Below are positions 42,039 through 51,410 of a stretch of 64,000 nt of DNA, in pieces. Each line of letters starts with the position of its first letter. The first letter of the stretch is position 1. The translations under genes and the position numbers were made by a program. Source of the DNA: Akkermansiaceae bacterium (GTDB taxonomy: Bacteria; Verrucomicrobiota; Verrucomicrobiia; Verrucomicrobiales; DEV007); contig JACKQE010000001.1 of NCBI GenBank assembly GCA_024233005.1, positions 124,001 to 188,000 on the forward strand, in the 5' to 3' direction. Below the pieces are notes generated by a model. That model made no database searches and was not told the DNA's origin. It saw only the letters and a list, made by a program, of their open reading frames with translations.

Positions 42039-42560
42039 ATGTCATCCACTTCCCAAGAGACGCGCTTCATTGAAGCGCTGACGCGGCACCAGCCGGCGCT
42101 GGAGGCTTTTTGTCACGCCTTGGTGGCGCGGCGGGAGGACGCGCGAGAAATACTACAAGGGACCTGCGTTAAACTTTGGGAAAAAGCGGGGGATTGGGAT
42201 CCGGAGACGGCCTTTCTTCCGTGGGCCTTCACCGTGTCGCGCTTTGTGGCGCTGTCACACGCCCGGGACAAAACGCGCGACCGGCTGATATTCGATGAAG
42301 ACGTGATGCTGGCGATGGCGGATGAAACGGAAACCGCAGTGGCGGGAAATTCAGCGCGGAGGGAGGCGCTTGATGTGTGCCTGAAACGCCTGCAGCCGCA
42401 ACAGCTCGGAGTCTTGAATGCCCACTATCTGGAAGGCCGCGGAGTGAGTGAGATCGCCCGCGCGACAGGCCGCGGCGAGAGTGCCATCAAGATGACACTG
42501 CTGCGGCTGCGCCAGCTGCTCAGGCAGTGCATCGAACACCAATTGGGGACGACATCATGA
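42039..42560 (+). CDS. ECF sigma-70 factor, Rhodopirellula/Verrucomicrobium type
   Basis: 173 aa. Region 2 (EILQGTCVKLWEKAGDWDPE, WAFTVSRFVALSHARDK) and region 4 (LNAHYLEGRGVSEIARATGRGES, then IKMTLLRLRQLLRQC) are clear, without regions 1 and 3, as in ECF factors. It matches the PVC-specific sigma family that is paired with a membrane anti-sigma-like gene. Its stop overlaps the next start by four bases (ATGA at 42557-42560). Confidence 0.91.
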   Translation: MSSTSQETRFIEALTRHQPALEAFCHALVARREDAREILQGTCVKLWEKAGDWDPETAFLPWAFTVSRFVALSHARDKTRDRLIFDEDVMLAMADETETAVAGNSARREALDVCLKRLQPQQLGVLNAHYLEGRGVSEIARATGRGESAIKMTLLRLRQLLRQCIEHQLGTTS

Positions 42561-43561
42561 GTGACGAAGCACCACATTTTGAACCGCGTTTGCTGACGCT
42601 TCTCCATCGAGCGCGCGAAGAGGGAGATGAAAAGGCCCGAGCGGAGTTGAACGCAGTGCTCCGGGAAAATCCGGTGGCGCGAGGCGTGATGGCGCGCCTG
42701 CTGGTGGATGAACAGACGCTGGTCGCCAGCCTGCGGGAAAAAGGGATCGTGGCGCTGATCGATCCGGCAGCCGCTGCGCGCGCGCCTATGGTATCAATGA
42801 GCCGGTTTTCCCGGTCTTCCGGATGGCGTCCGCTCGCCTCGGCGGCGGCTGGTCTGGCGATCGGGCTGTGCAGCGCCACACTGGTCTATGGATTTGTGCT
42901 GCATCGCGGGCACCTGAATGCCGGCACGCCGGTGGCGATGACCGATGGCGGGTTTGAATCAAGCGTGGAGCCGGCGGCTGAGTTTGTGCCGTCGCGGACG
43001 GGGATTTGGAGCGGTGATTTCGCCACGCTTTCCGAGGAAGAAATGGGAGTGGTGCCGCTGGAGGGAAAACGGATGCTGAAGTTTCTCCGCACGGACAACC
43101 TCTTTAGTCCGCCGGGCGTTCAGCCCTCCGCGGGGGAGCTCTGGCAGGTGGTGGACCTAGCGGCCGCACGCGCGGCGCTCGGGCGAGAGTTGTCGGTCAT
43201 CGAGGTCTCGGCGCAGTTCAATCAAGGTCCTGGCATTGTCGGTGAAAAGCTGGCCTTTGGCGTCGGTTTGTTGGCGTTCTTTGGAGCGGCCTCGGATGCG
43301 CCAGCGGTGTGGCGCGAGCGTCACGAACTGGCGCTGGCTCAAGCCGACAAGAAGGAACTGGCGGATGATCTTCCCAATGGATGGCAGCGTTTGTCGGCGC
43401 AAATCACCGTGCCGCGCGAGGCGAATCTGCTGCTGGTGCAACTCCGTGTGGTGCGCCAGGGCAAGGGGCCGCATTCACCGGAGCTCGGCACGTATTTTGC
43501 CGACGATGTGCAACTGCGCGCGCTCGACCTGCCTCCGGCAGAGACGGCGAACCGGCGTTGA
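42557..43561 (+). CDS. Anti-sigma-factor-like single-pass membrane protein
   Basis: 334 aa from the ATG at 42557, which overlaps the sigma stop. A cytoplasmic N-terminal part (about 1-90) precedes one transmembrane helix (about 93-115) and an extracytoplasmic beta-rich domain (about 125-330). This layout is typical of PVC proteins encoded right after ECF sigma genes and suggests an anti-sigma or signal-receptor role. The pairing, not a clear domain, is the main evidence. Confidence 0.8.
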   Translation: MSDEAPHFEPRLLTLLHRAREEGDEKARAELNAVLRENPVARGVMARLLVDEQTLVASLREKGIVALIDPAAAARAPMVSMSRFSRSSGWRPLASAAAGLAIGLCSATLVYGFVLHRGHLNAGTPVAMTDGGFESSVEPAAEFVPSRTGIWSGDFATLSEEEMGVVPLEGKRMLKFLRTDNLFSPPGVQPSAGELWQVVDLAAARAALGRELSVIEVSAQFNQGPGIVGEKLAFGVGLLAFFGAASDAPAVWRERHELALAQADKKELADDLPNGWQRLSAQITVPREANLLLVQLRVVRQGKGPHSPELGTYFADDVQLRALDLPPAETANRR

Positions 43562-43609
43562 CTCAGTTTTCCGAACTCCACGCAAGAATACGAAAGGCTT
43601 CTCCATCAA

Positions 43610-44995
43610 ATGTACGCGAAACAGACTCACTCATTTCCCGGTTGCGCGGGCTTCCGCCGGCTGGAGGCAACGCGCCGGGACTTCCTCCGCGTTGGCTCGC
43701 TCGCCGGCCTTGGCATCTGCCTCGGCGACGTGCTGAAACTGGAGGCGGCGCAGAAATTCTACGAAAGCCGCGAAGGCAAGGCGCGCAGCGTGATCCAGAT
43801 CGTCTGTCAGGGCGGCATCGCGGCCCAGGAATCGTGGAACCCGAAGCCGGAGGCGCCACTCGAATACCGCGGGCCATTTGGCGTTTCAAAGACACCGATC
43901 CCGGGCATTGTGCTGAGCGAGACGATGCCGGAATGCGCCAAGGTCGCGGACAAGATGTGCGTCATCCGCTCGATCACCGGCAAGGAGGCGGACCATGGCC
44001 GCGCCATGTATGCCATGCTGAGCGGCTACCGGATGAGCCCGGCTCTGAAGCACCCGGCCGTCGGCGCGGTGGTAAATCACGAGTTTGGGCCACGCGCGAG
44101 TTTTCCGGGCTACATTGCGATTCCGGACGGCAACTTCCTCGGCAGCGTCGGCACGGGGTATCTGAACCCGAAATACGGGGCCTTTTCCGTCGGGGGCGAT
44201 CCGGCGCTGGGCGACAGTTTCCAGGTTCGCGATTTGAAACTTCCGTCGGGAGTGGACGAGGCGCTCTTCGACACGCGTCGCAATCTGCGAGAAATCGTGA
44301 ACACGCAGTTCAAGAAGCTGGAGGCCGATCCGACGCCGCTGGAGACGATGGATTCGTTTTATCAGCAGGCCTACACGATGATGAGCTCGCAGAAGGTCCG
44401 AGACGCCTTCGACCTTTCGAAGGAACCGGATGCGATCAAGAAGGCCTATGGATTCGGTCGTTTCCTCGAAAACGGACACTATGGTCAACCATTCGGATCG
44501 CAGGCCGGGATGCGCTGTCTGCTGGCGCGACGGTTGGTTGAAGCCGGGGCGCGTTTCGTCACTCTGACCTTCGGCGGCTGGGACACGCATGTGCAACTTC
44601 GCGAGGTTTACCAGAAACAGATGCCGGCGCTCGACAACGCGATCGCGATGTTGGTGCGAGATCTCGACGACCGCGGATTGCTCGACAGCACGCTCATCTG
44701 GGTGGCGAGCGAGTTCGGCCGCACGCCGAAGATCAACGCCAGCGCGGGGCGTAACCACTGGGGGCGGGTGTTTTCGATCGCGCTGGCCGGCGGCGGCTTG
44801 AAACGCGGCCTGTTTTACGGCGATTCCGACGCGACCTCGAGCGAACCGGTCAAGGATCCCGTGCCGCTCCCCGACCTGCACACCACGCTGTATCACCTGA
44901 TGGGCATCAACGCCGACAAGGAGCTGATGGCGCCCGGAGCGCGACCAATCGAGATCGTGGATGGCGGGAAAGTGATTGGAGATCTGATCGCCTGA
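43610..44995 (+). CDS. DUF1501 domain-containing protein, Tat-exported
   Basis: 461 aa. The twin-arginine signal TRRDFLRVGSLAGLG starts at about residue 21. The core has DUF1501 features (GGIAAQESWNPKPEAP, SITGKEADHGRAMYAMLSGY, WDTHVQL, EFGRTPKIN, GRNHWG), resembling a sulfatase/alkaline-phosphatase-like superfamily fold with His and Asp residues. DUF1501 genes sit next to DUF1549/DUF1553 genes in PVC genomes; this one is two genes upstream of such a gene. No reaction is established. Confidence 0.88.
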   Translation: MYAKQTHSFPGCAGFRRLEATRRDFLRVGSLAGLGICLGDVLKLEAAQKFYESREGKARSVIQIVCQGGIAAQESWNPKPEAPLEYRGPFGVSKTPIPGIVLSETMPECAKVADKMCVIRSITGKEADHGRAMYAMLSGYRMSPALKHPAVGAVVNHEFGPRASFPGYIAIPDGNFLGSVGTGYLNPKYGAFSVGGDPALGDSFQVRDLKLPSGVDEALFDTRRNLREIVNTQFKKLEADPTPLETMDSFYQQAYTMMSSQKVRDAFDLSKEPDAIKKAYGFGRFLENGHYGQPFGSQAGMRCLLARRLVEAGARFVTLTFGGWDTHVQLREVYQKQMPALDNAIAMLVRDLDDRGLLDSTLIWVASEFGRTPKINASAGRNHWGRVFSIALAGGGLKRGLFYGDSDATSSEPVKDPVPLPDLHTTLYHLMGINADKELMAPGARPIEIVDGGKVIGDLIA

Positions 44996-44997
44996 CC

Positions 44998-47469
44998 ATG
45001 AAAAAGCGTCTGCTCATTTCATTGCTGGCGCTGTCTGGCAGCCTGGAAGCCCAGGATCCGGGTCTGACCGACACCATCCTGCCACAGGTTGGGCAGCGCG
45101 GGACAACCGTCGAGGTAGTGGCCACGGGCAATTTCCTGCGGGACGCCCGCGAGGTGCTTTTTTACCAGCCCGGCATCCGCTGCACGAAATTCGAGAAGCT
45201 TTCCAAGATCGCGGGCATTCATTCAAAGGGACCGGACCACACCATCGCGGCCGAGCCCGGCACGGCGCTAAAGCTCACCTTCGAAATCGCACCGGACGCG
45301 CCGCTCGGCCAGCACCAACTGCGCATCCGGACGCGCGACGGCTTGGGAGAATTGGTCACCTTTTGGGTGACGCCGTTTCCGGTCATTATCGAGAAAAACC
45401 CCTTCGAAGACACCGCCGAAGCCCGCAACGACACACCGGAATTCGCGCAGCCGATCCCGCTCAATTCGACCATCGCCGGTTATTTGCCGCTGCCGACTCC
45501 GCAGGACTACGATTTCTATCGCGTCGATTGCAAGTCCGGGCAGATCCTGACGGTCGAGGCCGTGGGCCAGCGCCTGGGCACGCTGCATTACGAGGGAATG
45601 AACGACCCCGCGCTCGCCATTTACGACGCGGCCGGCAAGGCACTGACGCGCAACGACGACAACTCGCTTTTCGGAGCCGATCCGTGGGTGTCGGTCCGAA
45701 TTCCGAAGGACGGAGCCTACTTCATCGAGATGCGCCAGCAAATGGACTACGAGAACCGCCGCAGGCACTATCTTCTGCACGTCGGGACTTGGTCACGGCC
45801 CGGATTGATTTACCCGTTGGGCGGCCAGGCGGGCAAGCGGATCGAGCTGAGCCTGCTGGGAACCGGTGAAATGGCGAAAGTCGATCTGATGGCGGATCCC
45901 GGCCCCTACGAAGGAGCCTATCAGGACATCTGGACCGAGGGCTCGCCGACACCGAACCGGATTCACGTCGCACCGTTTCCGGATCACTTCGAGTCCGACG
46001 GCTACGAAATCTCCCAGGAGTTGCCGGTCGCGATCAACGGGAAGATCGAGACCGAAGGCGAGGTGGATTGGTATCGCTTTCGCGCCCGGAAAGGCGAGCG
46101 CTATCGTGTCCGGACTTACGGAAAAACACTCAATTCCGAGCTGGACCCGCGCATTTGGATCAAGCCGGCCGAAGGAAACCCCGACAAGCAGACCTGGGAT
46201 GTGGACGACTCGCTCTGGCCGGAGCATGACCTCGTCGGCCATCACTATCGCGAACAGATCCAGGATCGTCTCGATCCGATTTTTATGTTCGAAGCACGCG
46301 AAGATGGCGAATACCTGCTGGGCATCGGCGACACCCGGCGCCAGTTCGGTCCGGAACACGTTTACCGGATCGAGTTCCAACCGCACATCAATGGCGCGCA
46401 GGTCTTCTTCGACGCCTATCCCTCGCAGGCGGAGCAAGTCCGCGATCGGGTGGTCGTCTTTCGCGGCCACAGCTACGCGCGGCCGCTCAGCATTCAGGCT
46501 GGGTTCGGATCGGACTACTCCGGCAAACTGAGAATCCGCGCCTTAAACTTGCCGGACGGAGTCACCATCGAGGCGCCTGAGTTCACCACGACGGAGTCGC
46601 AGATCCCCCTCTTTGTCCGTGCTGACGCCGATGCCGAGACCGGCGGGCATCTGCTGGACCTCGTGGTCGAGCCGGTTGACCCCGGGGCGCGTGGCGACTT
46701 CCGCGGCGGCTTCGTGCAGGTGATTCCCGCGACACAGCGGCGCGGCGGTTACGCGATGGCCTTCCATAGAACGCGCAAGCTCGCCCTTGCGGTCGTCGAG
46801 GGTGCGCCGTTCGATCTGGCCATGGAGCCACCGCGTGTCGGACTCGTCCAGAGCGGCGAACTTAGCCTGAGGGTCAGGGTGACCCGGCACGAGGGATTCG
46901 CCGGCGCGGTGTACTGCGAAGCAGACTGGCTGCCCGAGGGCGTGAACAAGCAGCCGCCGCTTATCATTCCGGCCGGGACGGATGCGGCGGATTACAAAGT
47001 CAGCGCGCGCAACGACGCGAAACCCGGCGTTTATCCGATCTCGATTACCGGTCGCGAAAATGAGGTCGAGGGCGGCAGCGTCCGATCCGCCGCGGGTTAC
47101 CACTACCTCATGTCCAGAGCGGTCAATCTGGAGGTCAGTGAGCCGTATTTGAGCGTCACCCTGGAGCGCGCCGCGATCGAGCGCCGCAAAACGGGTGAGA
47201 TCGTTGGGAAGATCAAACACCACAAGTCATTCGAAGGCGAGGCGGTGGCCACGCTGGGGCGCCTGCCCTTCGGCGTGCGGCAAATCGAGCCGTTCCCGAA
47301 AATCAGGGCCGGCGACACCGAGATGCGCTTCAAAGTCGAAGTGACCGCTGACTGCCTCCTCGAGCAGTACCGCGACATCTTCTGCGAGGTGGCGATCCCG
47401 GTCGAAGGACAGGTCATTCGCCAGCAAACCGGGAGCGGAATCCTGCGCGTTGACGCCGAACGAAAATGA
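44998..47469 (+). CDS. Secreted PPC-domain protein
   Basis: 823 aa. Signal peptide (MKKRLLISLLALSGSLEAQ), followed by an IPT/TIG-like beta domain (TILPQVGQRGTTVEVVATG), and two PPC (bacterial pre-peptidase C-terminal)-type beta-sandwiches (PLNSTIAGYLPLPTPQDYDF at about 157; PVAINGKIETEGEVDWYRFR at about 343). It begins 2 bases after the DUF1501 stop. Large secreted PPC proteins often accompany DUF1501/DUF1549 genes in PVC bacteria. It has no evident catalytic residues; a binding or scaffold role is likely. Confidence 0.83.
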   Translation: MKKRLLISLLALSGSLEAQDPGLTDTILPQVGQRGTTVEVVATGNFLRDAREVLFYQPGIRCTKFEKLSKIAGIHSKGPDHTIAAEPGTALKLTFEIAPDAPLGQHQLRIRTRDGLGELVTFWVTPFPVIIEKNPFEDTAEARNDTPEFAQPIPLNSTIAGYLPLPTPQDYDFYRVDCKSGQILTVEAVGQRLGTLHYEGMNDPALAIYDAAGKALTRNDDNSLFGADPWVSVRIPKDGAYFIEMRQQMDYENRRRHYLLHVGTWSRPGLIYPLGGQAGKRIELSLLGTGEMAKVDLMADPGPYEGAYQDIWTEGSPTPNRIHVAPFPDHFESDGYEISQELPVAINGKIETEGEVDWYRFRARKGERYRVRTYGKTLNSELDPRIWIKPAEGNPDKQTWDVDDSLWPEHDLVGHHYREQIQDRLDPIFMFEAREDGEYLLGIGDTRRQFGPEHVYRIEFQPHINGAQVFFDAYPSQAEQVRDRVVVFRGHSYARPLSIQAGFGSDYSGKLRIRALNLPDGVTIEAPEFTTTESQIPLFVRADADAETGGHLLDLVVEPVDPGARGDFRGGFVQVIPATQRRGGYAMAFHRTRKLALAVVEGAPFDLAMEPPRVGLVQSGELSLRVRVTRHEGFAGAVYCEADWLPEGVNKQPPLIIPAGTDAADYKVSARNDAKPGVYPISITGRENEVEGGSVRSAAGYHYLMSRAVNLEVSEPYLSVTLERAAIERRKTGEIVGKIKHHKSFEGEAVATLGRLPFGVRQIEPFPKIRAGDTEMRFKVEVTADCLLEQYRDIFCEVAIPVEGQVIRQQTGSGILRVDAERK

Positions 47470-49685
47470 AAATGTCTCTCACAAAGTCACCCATCCAGAT
47501 TGGATTTCTGTTTCTGTCCTGCCTCGGCCTCTTCGCGACCGTGTGCGAGGCCGGGAACGAAATCAGTTTCAAGAACGACGTGATGCCCGTTTTCATGCGC
47601 GGCGGCTGCAACGCGGGAGACTGCCACGGCGCGGCGCGGGGAAAGGACGGGTTCATGCTTTCCTTGTTCGGCTATGACCCGGAGGGCGATTGGTTTCGGA
47701 TCATGGAAGAGCTTCCCGGACGCCGGGCGAACCTCTCCGCGCCGGAGCAGAGCCTGCTGCTGACCAAGATGGCGGGAACGGTGAACCATACGGGAGGGAC
47801 GATTTTCAAGCCTGAGTCAAAGTACTACCAAACCGTCCTCCGCTGGCTCGAAGCGGGAGCACCGCGAGACGGGGAGGATGCGCCCGTGCCGGTTCGGATC
47901 GCGTTCGAGCCGAATTACGTCGAGTTTGACCGACCGGAGGGACGCGTCGAGCCGACGCTCTGGGCGCATTACTCGGACGGTTCGCGGCGCGACATCTCCG
48001 ATCTGGCGGTTTACATGTCCAACAACAGCTCGGTCGCCGCGATCAGCGAGAACGCCGGGATCGAGGCGAAACAGAGCGGCGGGACGTACGTCTTCGCCCG
48101 CTTCGACAAGTTCACCACCGGCGCGGAGGTGATCGTGCTGCCGGCGGGCAAATTCGCCAACCCGGTCCAGGCGGAAAACAATTACATCGACACCCTCGTC
48201 AACGCGCGACTGGCGAAGCTGCGCATCCTGCCGTCGGACCTGTGCACCGATGAGCAGTTCCTGCGTCGGGTGACGATCGACCTCACCGGCCTGCTCCCGA
48301 CGCCGGAAGAATACGAATCGTTCATGGCGAACGCCGATCCCGACAAACGCACCCATTTGGTTGACGACTTGCTGGGCCGCGTGGAATTCGGCGAACTCTG
48401 GGCGGCGAAATGGGGCGAGTGGCTCAAGATCGCGACCAACACCAATCCGGGCAATGGAACCGCGATGAAAGCGGGCTGGAACTACTACCACTGGCTGCGC
48501 GAGGCGATGGTGGACAACCTGCCGTGGGACCGTCTGGCGACAGAGCTCGTCACCGGCAACGGATCGAACTTCCGCGATCCGCCGTCGAATTACTACACCA
48601 TGCTGCCGGTGGACAAACTCGACCCGCAAAAGCTCGCCGAGGACACCGCGCAGATATTCCTCGGCCTGCGGACCCAGTGCGCCCAGTGCCACAATCACCC
48701 GTTCGACCGCTGGACGATGGACGACTATTACAGCTTCACCTCGTTCTTCACCGGCGTGCGGCGCAAGCACGGGAGCGAGGCGCGCGAGTACTACACCTTC
48801 ATTGACACCGACGCCGAGCCCGCCAAACATCTGATCGATGGCCGGCCCATGCCGCCCAAGTTTCTCGGGGGCGACCTCGCCGCGGTCAAGGACAAAGACG
48901 CGCGCAAGGTCCTCGCCGACTGGATGACAGATCCCTCGAACGCGCTGTTCCGCCGCAATCTCGCGAACCGGATCTGGGCGCACTTCTTCGGGCGCGGCAT
49001 CGTACATCCGGTCGATGATGTCCGGATTTCCAATCCGCCGAGCAACGAGCCGCTGCTGGAGGAACTCGGTCGGCGGCTGGCGGAGGATTACGCCTTTGAT
49101 GCCCGAAAACTCGTTCGCGACATCTGCCTCTCGCGGACCTACCAGCTCTCACCATCGACCGATGAGAGCAACCGTCGCGACGAGAGCCAGTTCTCCCATG
49201 CTTACCTTCGCAGGACACGCGCCGACGTTTTGTTTGACTGCATCACCCAGGCGCTGGATTACCAGCCGGAGTTCCGCCGCTCGACCGCGAAACGCGCCGT
49301 TGTCATGTTCGAGGGCGGAAGCCGCGACGACTACAACCGCTATTTCTTCAGCACCTTCGGTCAGGCGAAGCGCGAGACCGTGTGCACCTGCGAAGACGTG
49401 ACCGAGGCCAACCTCTCGCAGGCGCTTCACCTCATGAACGGCAATACGATCGACGATGCCTTCAGCCGCCATCGCAATTTCGTGCCGGGATTGATGAAAC
49501 AACACGGAACGACGGACGCGATGATCCGCGCCATTTACGTTCGCCTCCTCAGCCGGCAGCCCACCGACGAGGAACGGAAGCAGATCACCGGTCTGACTCC
49601 CGACACCGCGGACGCACTGCCGAAATTCTACGAGAGCGTCGTCTGGGCGCTCCTGAACTCGAGCGAGTTTCTTTTCAACCACTGA
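47466..49685 (+). CDS. DUF1549/DUF1553 haem-motif protein
   Basis: 739 aa with a signal sequence (about 10-27). The first haem-like motif is C48-NAGD-C53-H54, so the spacing is CX4CH, and a second motif, CAQCHNHPFDRW, is a standard CxxCH. DUF1549 (LVNARLAKLRILPSDLC, LTGLLPTPEEYESF) precedes DUF1553 (ANRIWAHFFGRGIVHPVDDV, LARD-like KLVRDICLSRTYQLS). Its ATG overlaps the previous stop (ATGA at 47466-47469). In PVC genomes these form a functional pair with DUF1501. Periplasmic. Confidence 0.88.
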   Translation: MKMSLTKSPIQIGFLFLSCLGLFATVCEAGNEISFKNDVMPVFMRGGCNAGDCHGAARGKDGFMLSLFGYDPEGDWFRIMEELPGRRANLSAPEQSLLLTKMAGTVNHTGGTIFKPESKYYQTVLRWLEAGAPRDGEDAPVPVRIAFEPNYVEFDRPEGRVEPTLWAHYSDGSRRDISDLAVYMSNNSSVAAISENAGIEAKQSGGTYVFARFDKFTTGAEVIVLPAGKFANPVQAENNYIDTLVNARLAKLRILPSDLCTDEQFLRRVTIDLTGLLPTPEEYESFMANADPDKRTHLVDDLLGRVEFGELWAAKWGEWLKIATNTNPGNGTAMKAGWNYYHWLREAMVDNLPWDRLATELVTGNGSNFRDPPSNYYTMLPVDKLDPQKLAEDTAQIFLGLRTQCAQCHNHPFDRWTMDDYYSFTSFFTGVRRKHGSEAREYYTFIDTDAEPAKHLIDGRPMPPKFLGGDLAAVKDKDARKVLADWMTDPSNALFRRNLANRIWAHFFGRGIVHPVDDVRISNPPSNEPLLEELGRRLAEDYAFDARKLVRDICLSRTYQLSPSTDESNRRDESQFSHAYLRRTRADVLFDCITQALDYQPEFRRSTAKRAVVMFEGGSRDDYNRYFFSTFGQAKRETVCTCEDVTEANLSQALHLMNGNTIDDAFSRHRNFVPGLMKQHGTTDAMIRAIYVRLLSRQPTDEERKQITGLTPDTADALPKFYESVVWALLNSSEFLFNH

Positions 49686-49690
49686 CACCG

Positions 49691-51049
49691 ATGAATCGAC
49701 TCGTTCCCCTTATCGCCCTCCTCGCCTCCGGCACGGCGTTCGCCGCCGATAAGCCGAACTTCAAAGAGCACATCCTGCCCATCTTCAAAGAGCACTGCAA
49801 CGGCTGTCACAACCCCGACAAACACGAGGCCGATCTCGACCTCACGACCTACGCGGGCGTGGTCAAAGGCAGCTCCGGCGGCGAGGTCGTGAAGGCAGGC
49901 GTGCCGGACACCAGCTGGTTGTTCGAGTCCATCACCCATGCCGCGGACGTCGAGCCGATGCCGCCGAAAAAGCCCAAAATCCCAGACGCCCAAATCGCCC
50001 TGGTCCGGCAGTGGATTCAGGAAGGGTTGGTCGAAAACAGCGGCGGACCATCCATGCTTCGCGAAATCAAATTCGACGTCACCACGACCACCTCGGTCCG
50101 GCCGAAAGGCGATCCCGCCATGCCGAAATCCCTGCCCGTTATTCCCCCCGCCGTCACGCCGCATCCCGCCGCCGTGACCGCGCTCGCGGCGAGTCCGTGG
50201 GCTCCGCTGATCGCCATCTCCGGCCAGAATCAGATCCTCTTGAAACATGCCGAAACCCACGAATTGCTCGGCATCTTGCCTTTTCCCGAAGGCGTCGTTC
50301 ACGTGCTGCGCTTCAGCCGCAACGGCAGCGTGCTGCTCGCCGGCGGCGGGATCGGCGGCAGTTCGGGAAAAGTCGTGTTGTTCGACGTCGAAAGCGGACG
50401 CCGCCTCGCCGAGATCGGTGATGAGCAGGATTCCGTCCTCGCCGCCGACCTCAGCGCCGACCATCGCTTCGTCGCCCTCGGAGGTCCGGCGAAGATCGTG
50501 AAAGTGTTCGACGCCACCAACGGCAAACTGCTCCATCGGATTGAGAAACACACCGACTGGATCACCGCCCTCTCATTCGCGCCGGACGGTGACCAGTTTG
50601 CTTCCGCGGACCGAAACGGCGGCATCTGCGTATGGGAGGCGGAAAAGGGCGCGATCGTTTACGCGCTCGACGAGCACAAGGTCCGGGTCAGCGACCTGGC
50701 CTGGCGGGCGGATGGCAAAATGCTCGCCTCCGGCGCAGACGATGGAAAGCTCGTTCTCTGGGACATGAAAGACGGTTGGCCGGCCAAGGTGGTCGATGCC
50801 CACAAGGCGGAAGCCGAGACCCGCTACACGCGCAGGACCGGCGTCATTGCCGTCGATTGGGCAAAAAGTGGGAATCTCGTGACCGCAGGCAGGGATTGGG
50901 GCGTCCGACTGTGGTCCGTCTTAGGCGAGCCAGTAACCGATCTCGGACGATGCGCCGCCCTCCCGACGCGAGTATCGACCGGACAGACGGACGGGGGTGT
51001 CGCCGTGGGCGATCTGGCGGGTAATGTCCTCTTTCTTCCGGCGAAATGA
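49691..51049 (+). CDS. Haem-motif protein with WD40 propeller
   Basis: 452 aa. Signal peptide followed by a cytochrome-like N-terminal motif CNGCH (C36, C39, H40), then WD40-type repeats from about residue 155 to the end (SVLAADLSADHRFVALGG, WITALSFAPDGDQFASAD, VSDLAWRADGKMLASGADDG). It starts 5 bases after the DUF1549 stop and closes the six-gene run. The propeller could hold a partner protein, and the haem could pass electrons with the other CxxCH proteins of the cluster. Confidence 0.86.
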   Translation: MNRLVPLIALLASGTAFAADKPNFKEHILPIFKEHCNGCHNPDKHEADLDLTTYAGVVKGSSGGEVVKAGVPDTSWLFESITHAADVEPMPPKKPKIPDAQIALVRQWIQEGLVENSGGPSMLREIKFDVTTTTSVRPKGDPAMPKSLPVIPPAVTPHPAAVTALAASPWAPLIAISGQNQILLKHAETHELLGILPFPEGVVHVLRFSRNGSVLLAGGGIGGSSGKVVLFDVESGRRLAEIGDEQDSVLAADLSADHRFVALGGPAKIVKVFDATNGKLLHRIEKHTDWITALSFAPDGDQFASADRNGGICVWEAEKGAIVYALDEHKVRVSDLAWRADGKMLASGADDGKLVLWDMKDGWPAKVVDAHKAEAETRYTRRTGVIAVDWAKSGNLVTAGRDWGVRLWSVLGEPVTDLGRCAALPTRVSTGQTDGGVAVGDLAGNVLFLPAK

Positions 51050-51336
51050 CGCGTCGGCCGGCGGGGTGAATCGTTCGATGCCGAACCCATCCGTCAGTTA
51101 CCACCAGTCAATGTGAGTGACAAGGAACGCTGCGTGGCAGAATTCACCCCTGCATTGGAAGCAGCTCTCCGCAGGGCCGAAGTCGCCGTATTCGAACGCT
51201 TCCATTATGATTGAACCGGTTAGGGATCCTTGGAATCACAGCAGACCCGACAGGAAGTGCTGTCCATCCGAGCTCCAAACCCGGGCCTTCGGCGGGAGGG
51301 GAGCCAGGTGGAGGAAATGGCAAATCTTTGGCAGTC
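51050..51336. other. Intergenic region after the WD40 gene
   Basis: About 290 bases with no supported gene and no clear plus-strand terminator; the terminator at 51337-51370 belongs to the minus-strand peroxiredoxin. Confidence 0.5.
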
Positions 51337-51370
51337 AAAAAAAAGGACCCCGCCTCGATTGGCGGGGTCC
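51337..51370 (-). terminator. Rho-independent terminator of the peroxiredoxin gene
   Basis: Read on the minus strand, GGACCCCGCC and GGCGGGGTCC form a perfect 10-bp stem around a 6-base loop (51345-51370), followed by eight T residues (51337-51344). Confidence 0.9.
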
Positions 51371-51410
51371 GAAAATCGCCCACTCACTGGGAGAAGGAGT
51401 GAGCTTCCGT

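Noticed and set aside
41573..42070. 165-codon minus-strand frame
   Set aside because: It overlaps the tRNA-Arg and the start of the sigma factor and shows no domain.
47817..49007. 396-codon minus-strand frame opposite the DUF1549 gene
   Set aside because: Antisense shadow; no motifs.
41541..51049. Genomic island with attachment repeats
   Set aside because: No integrase and no repeat of the tRNA end seen within the window; left only as a low-interest note.
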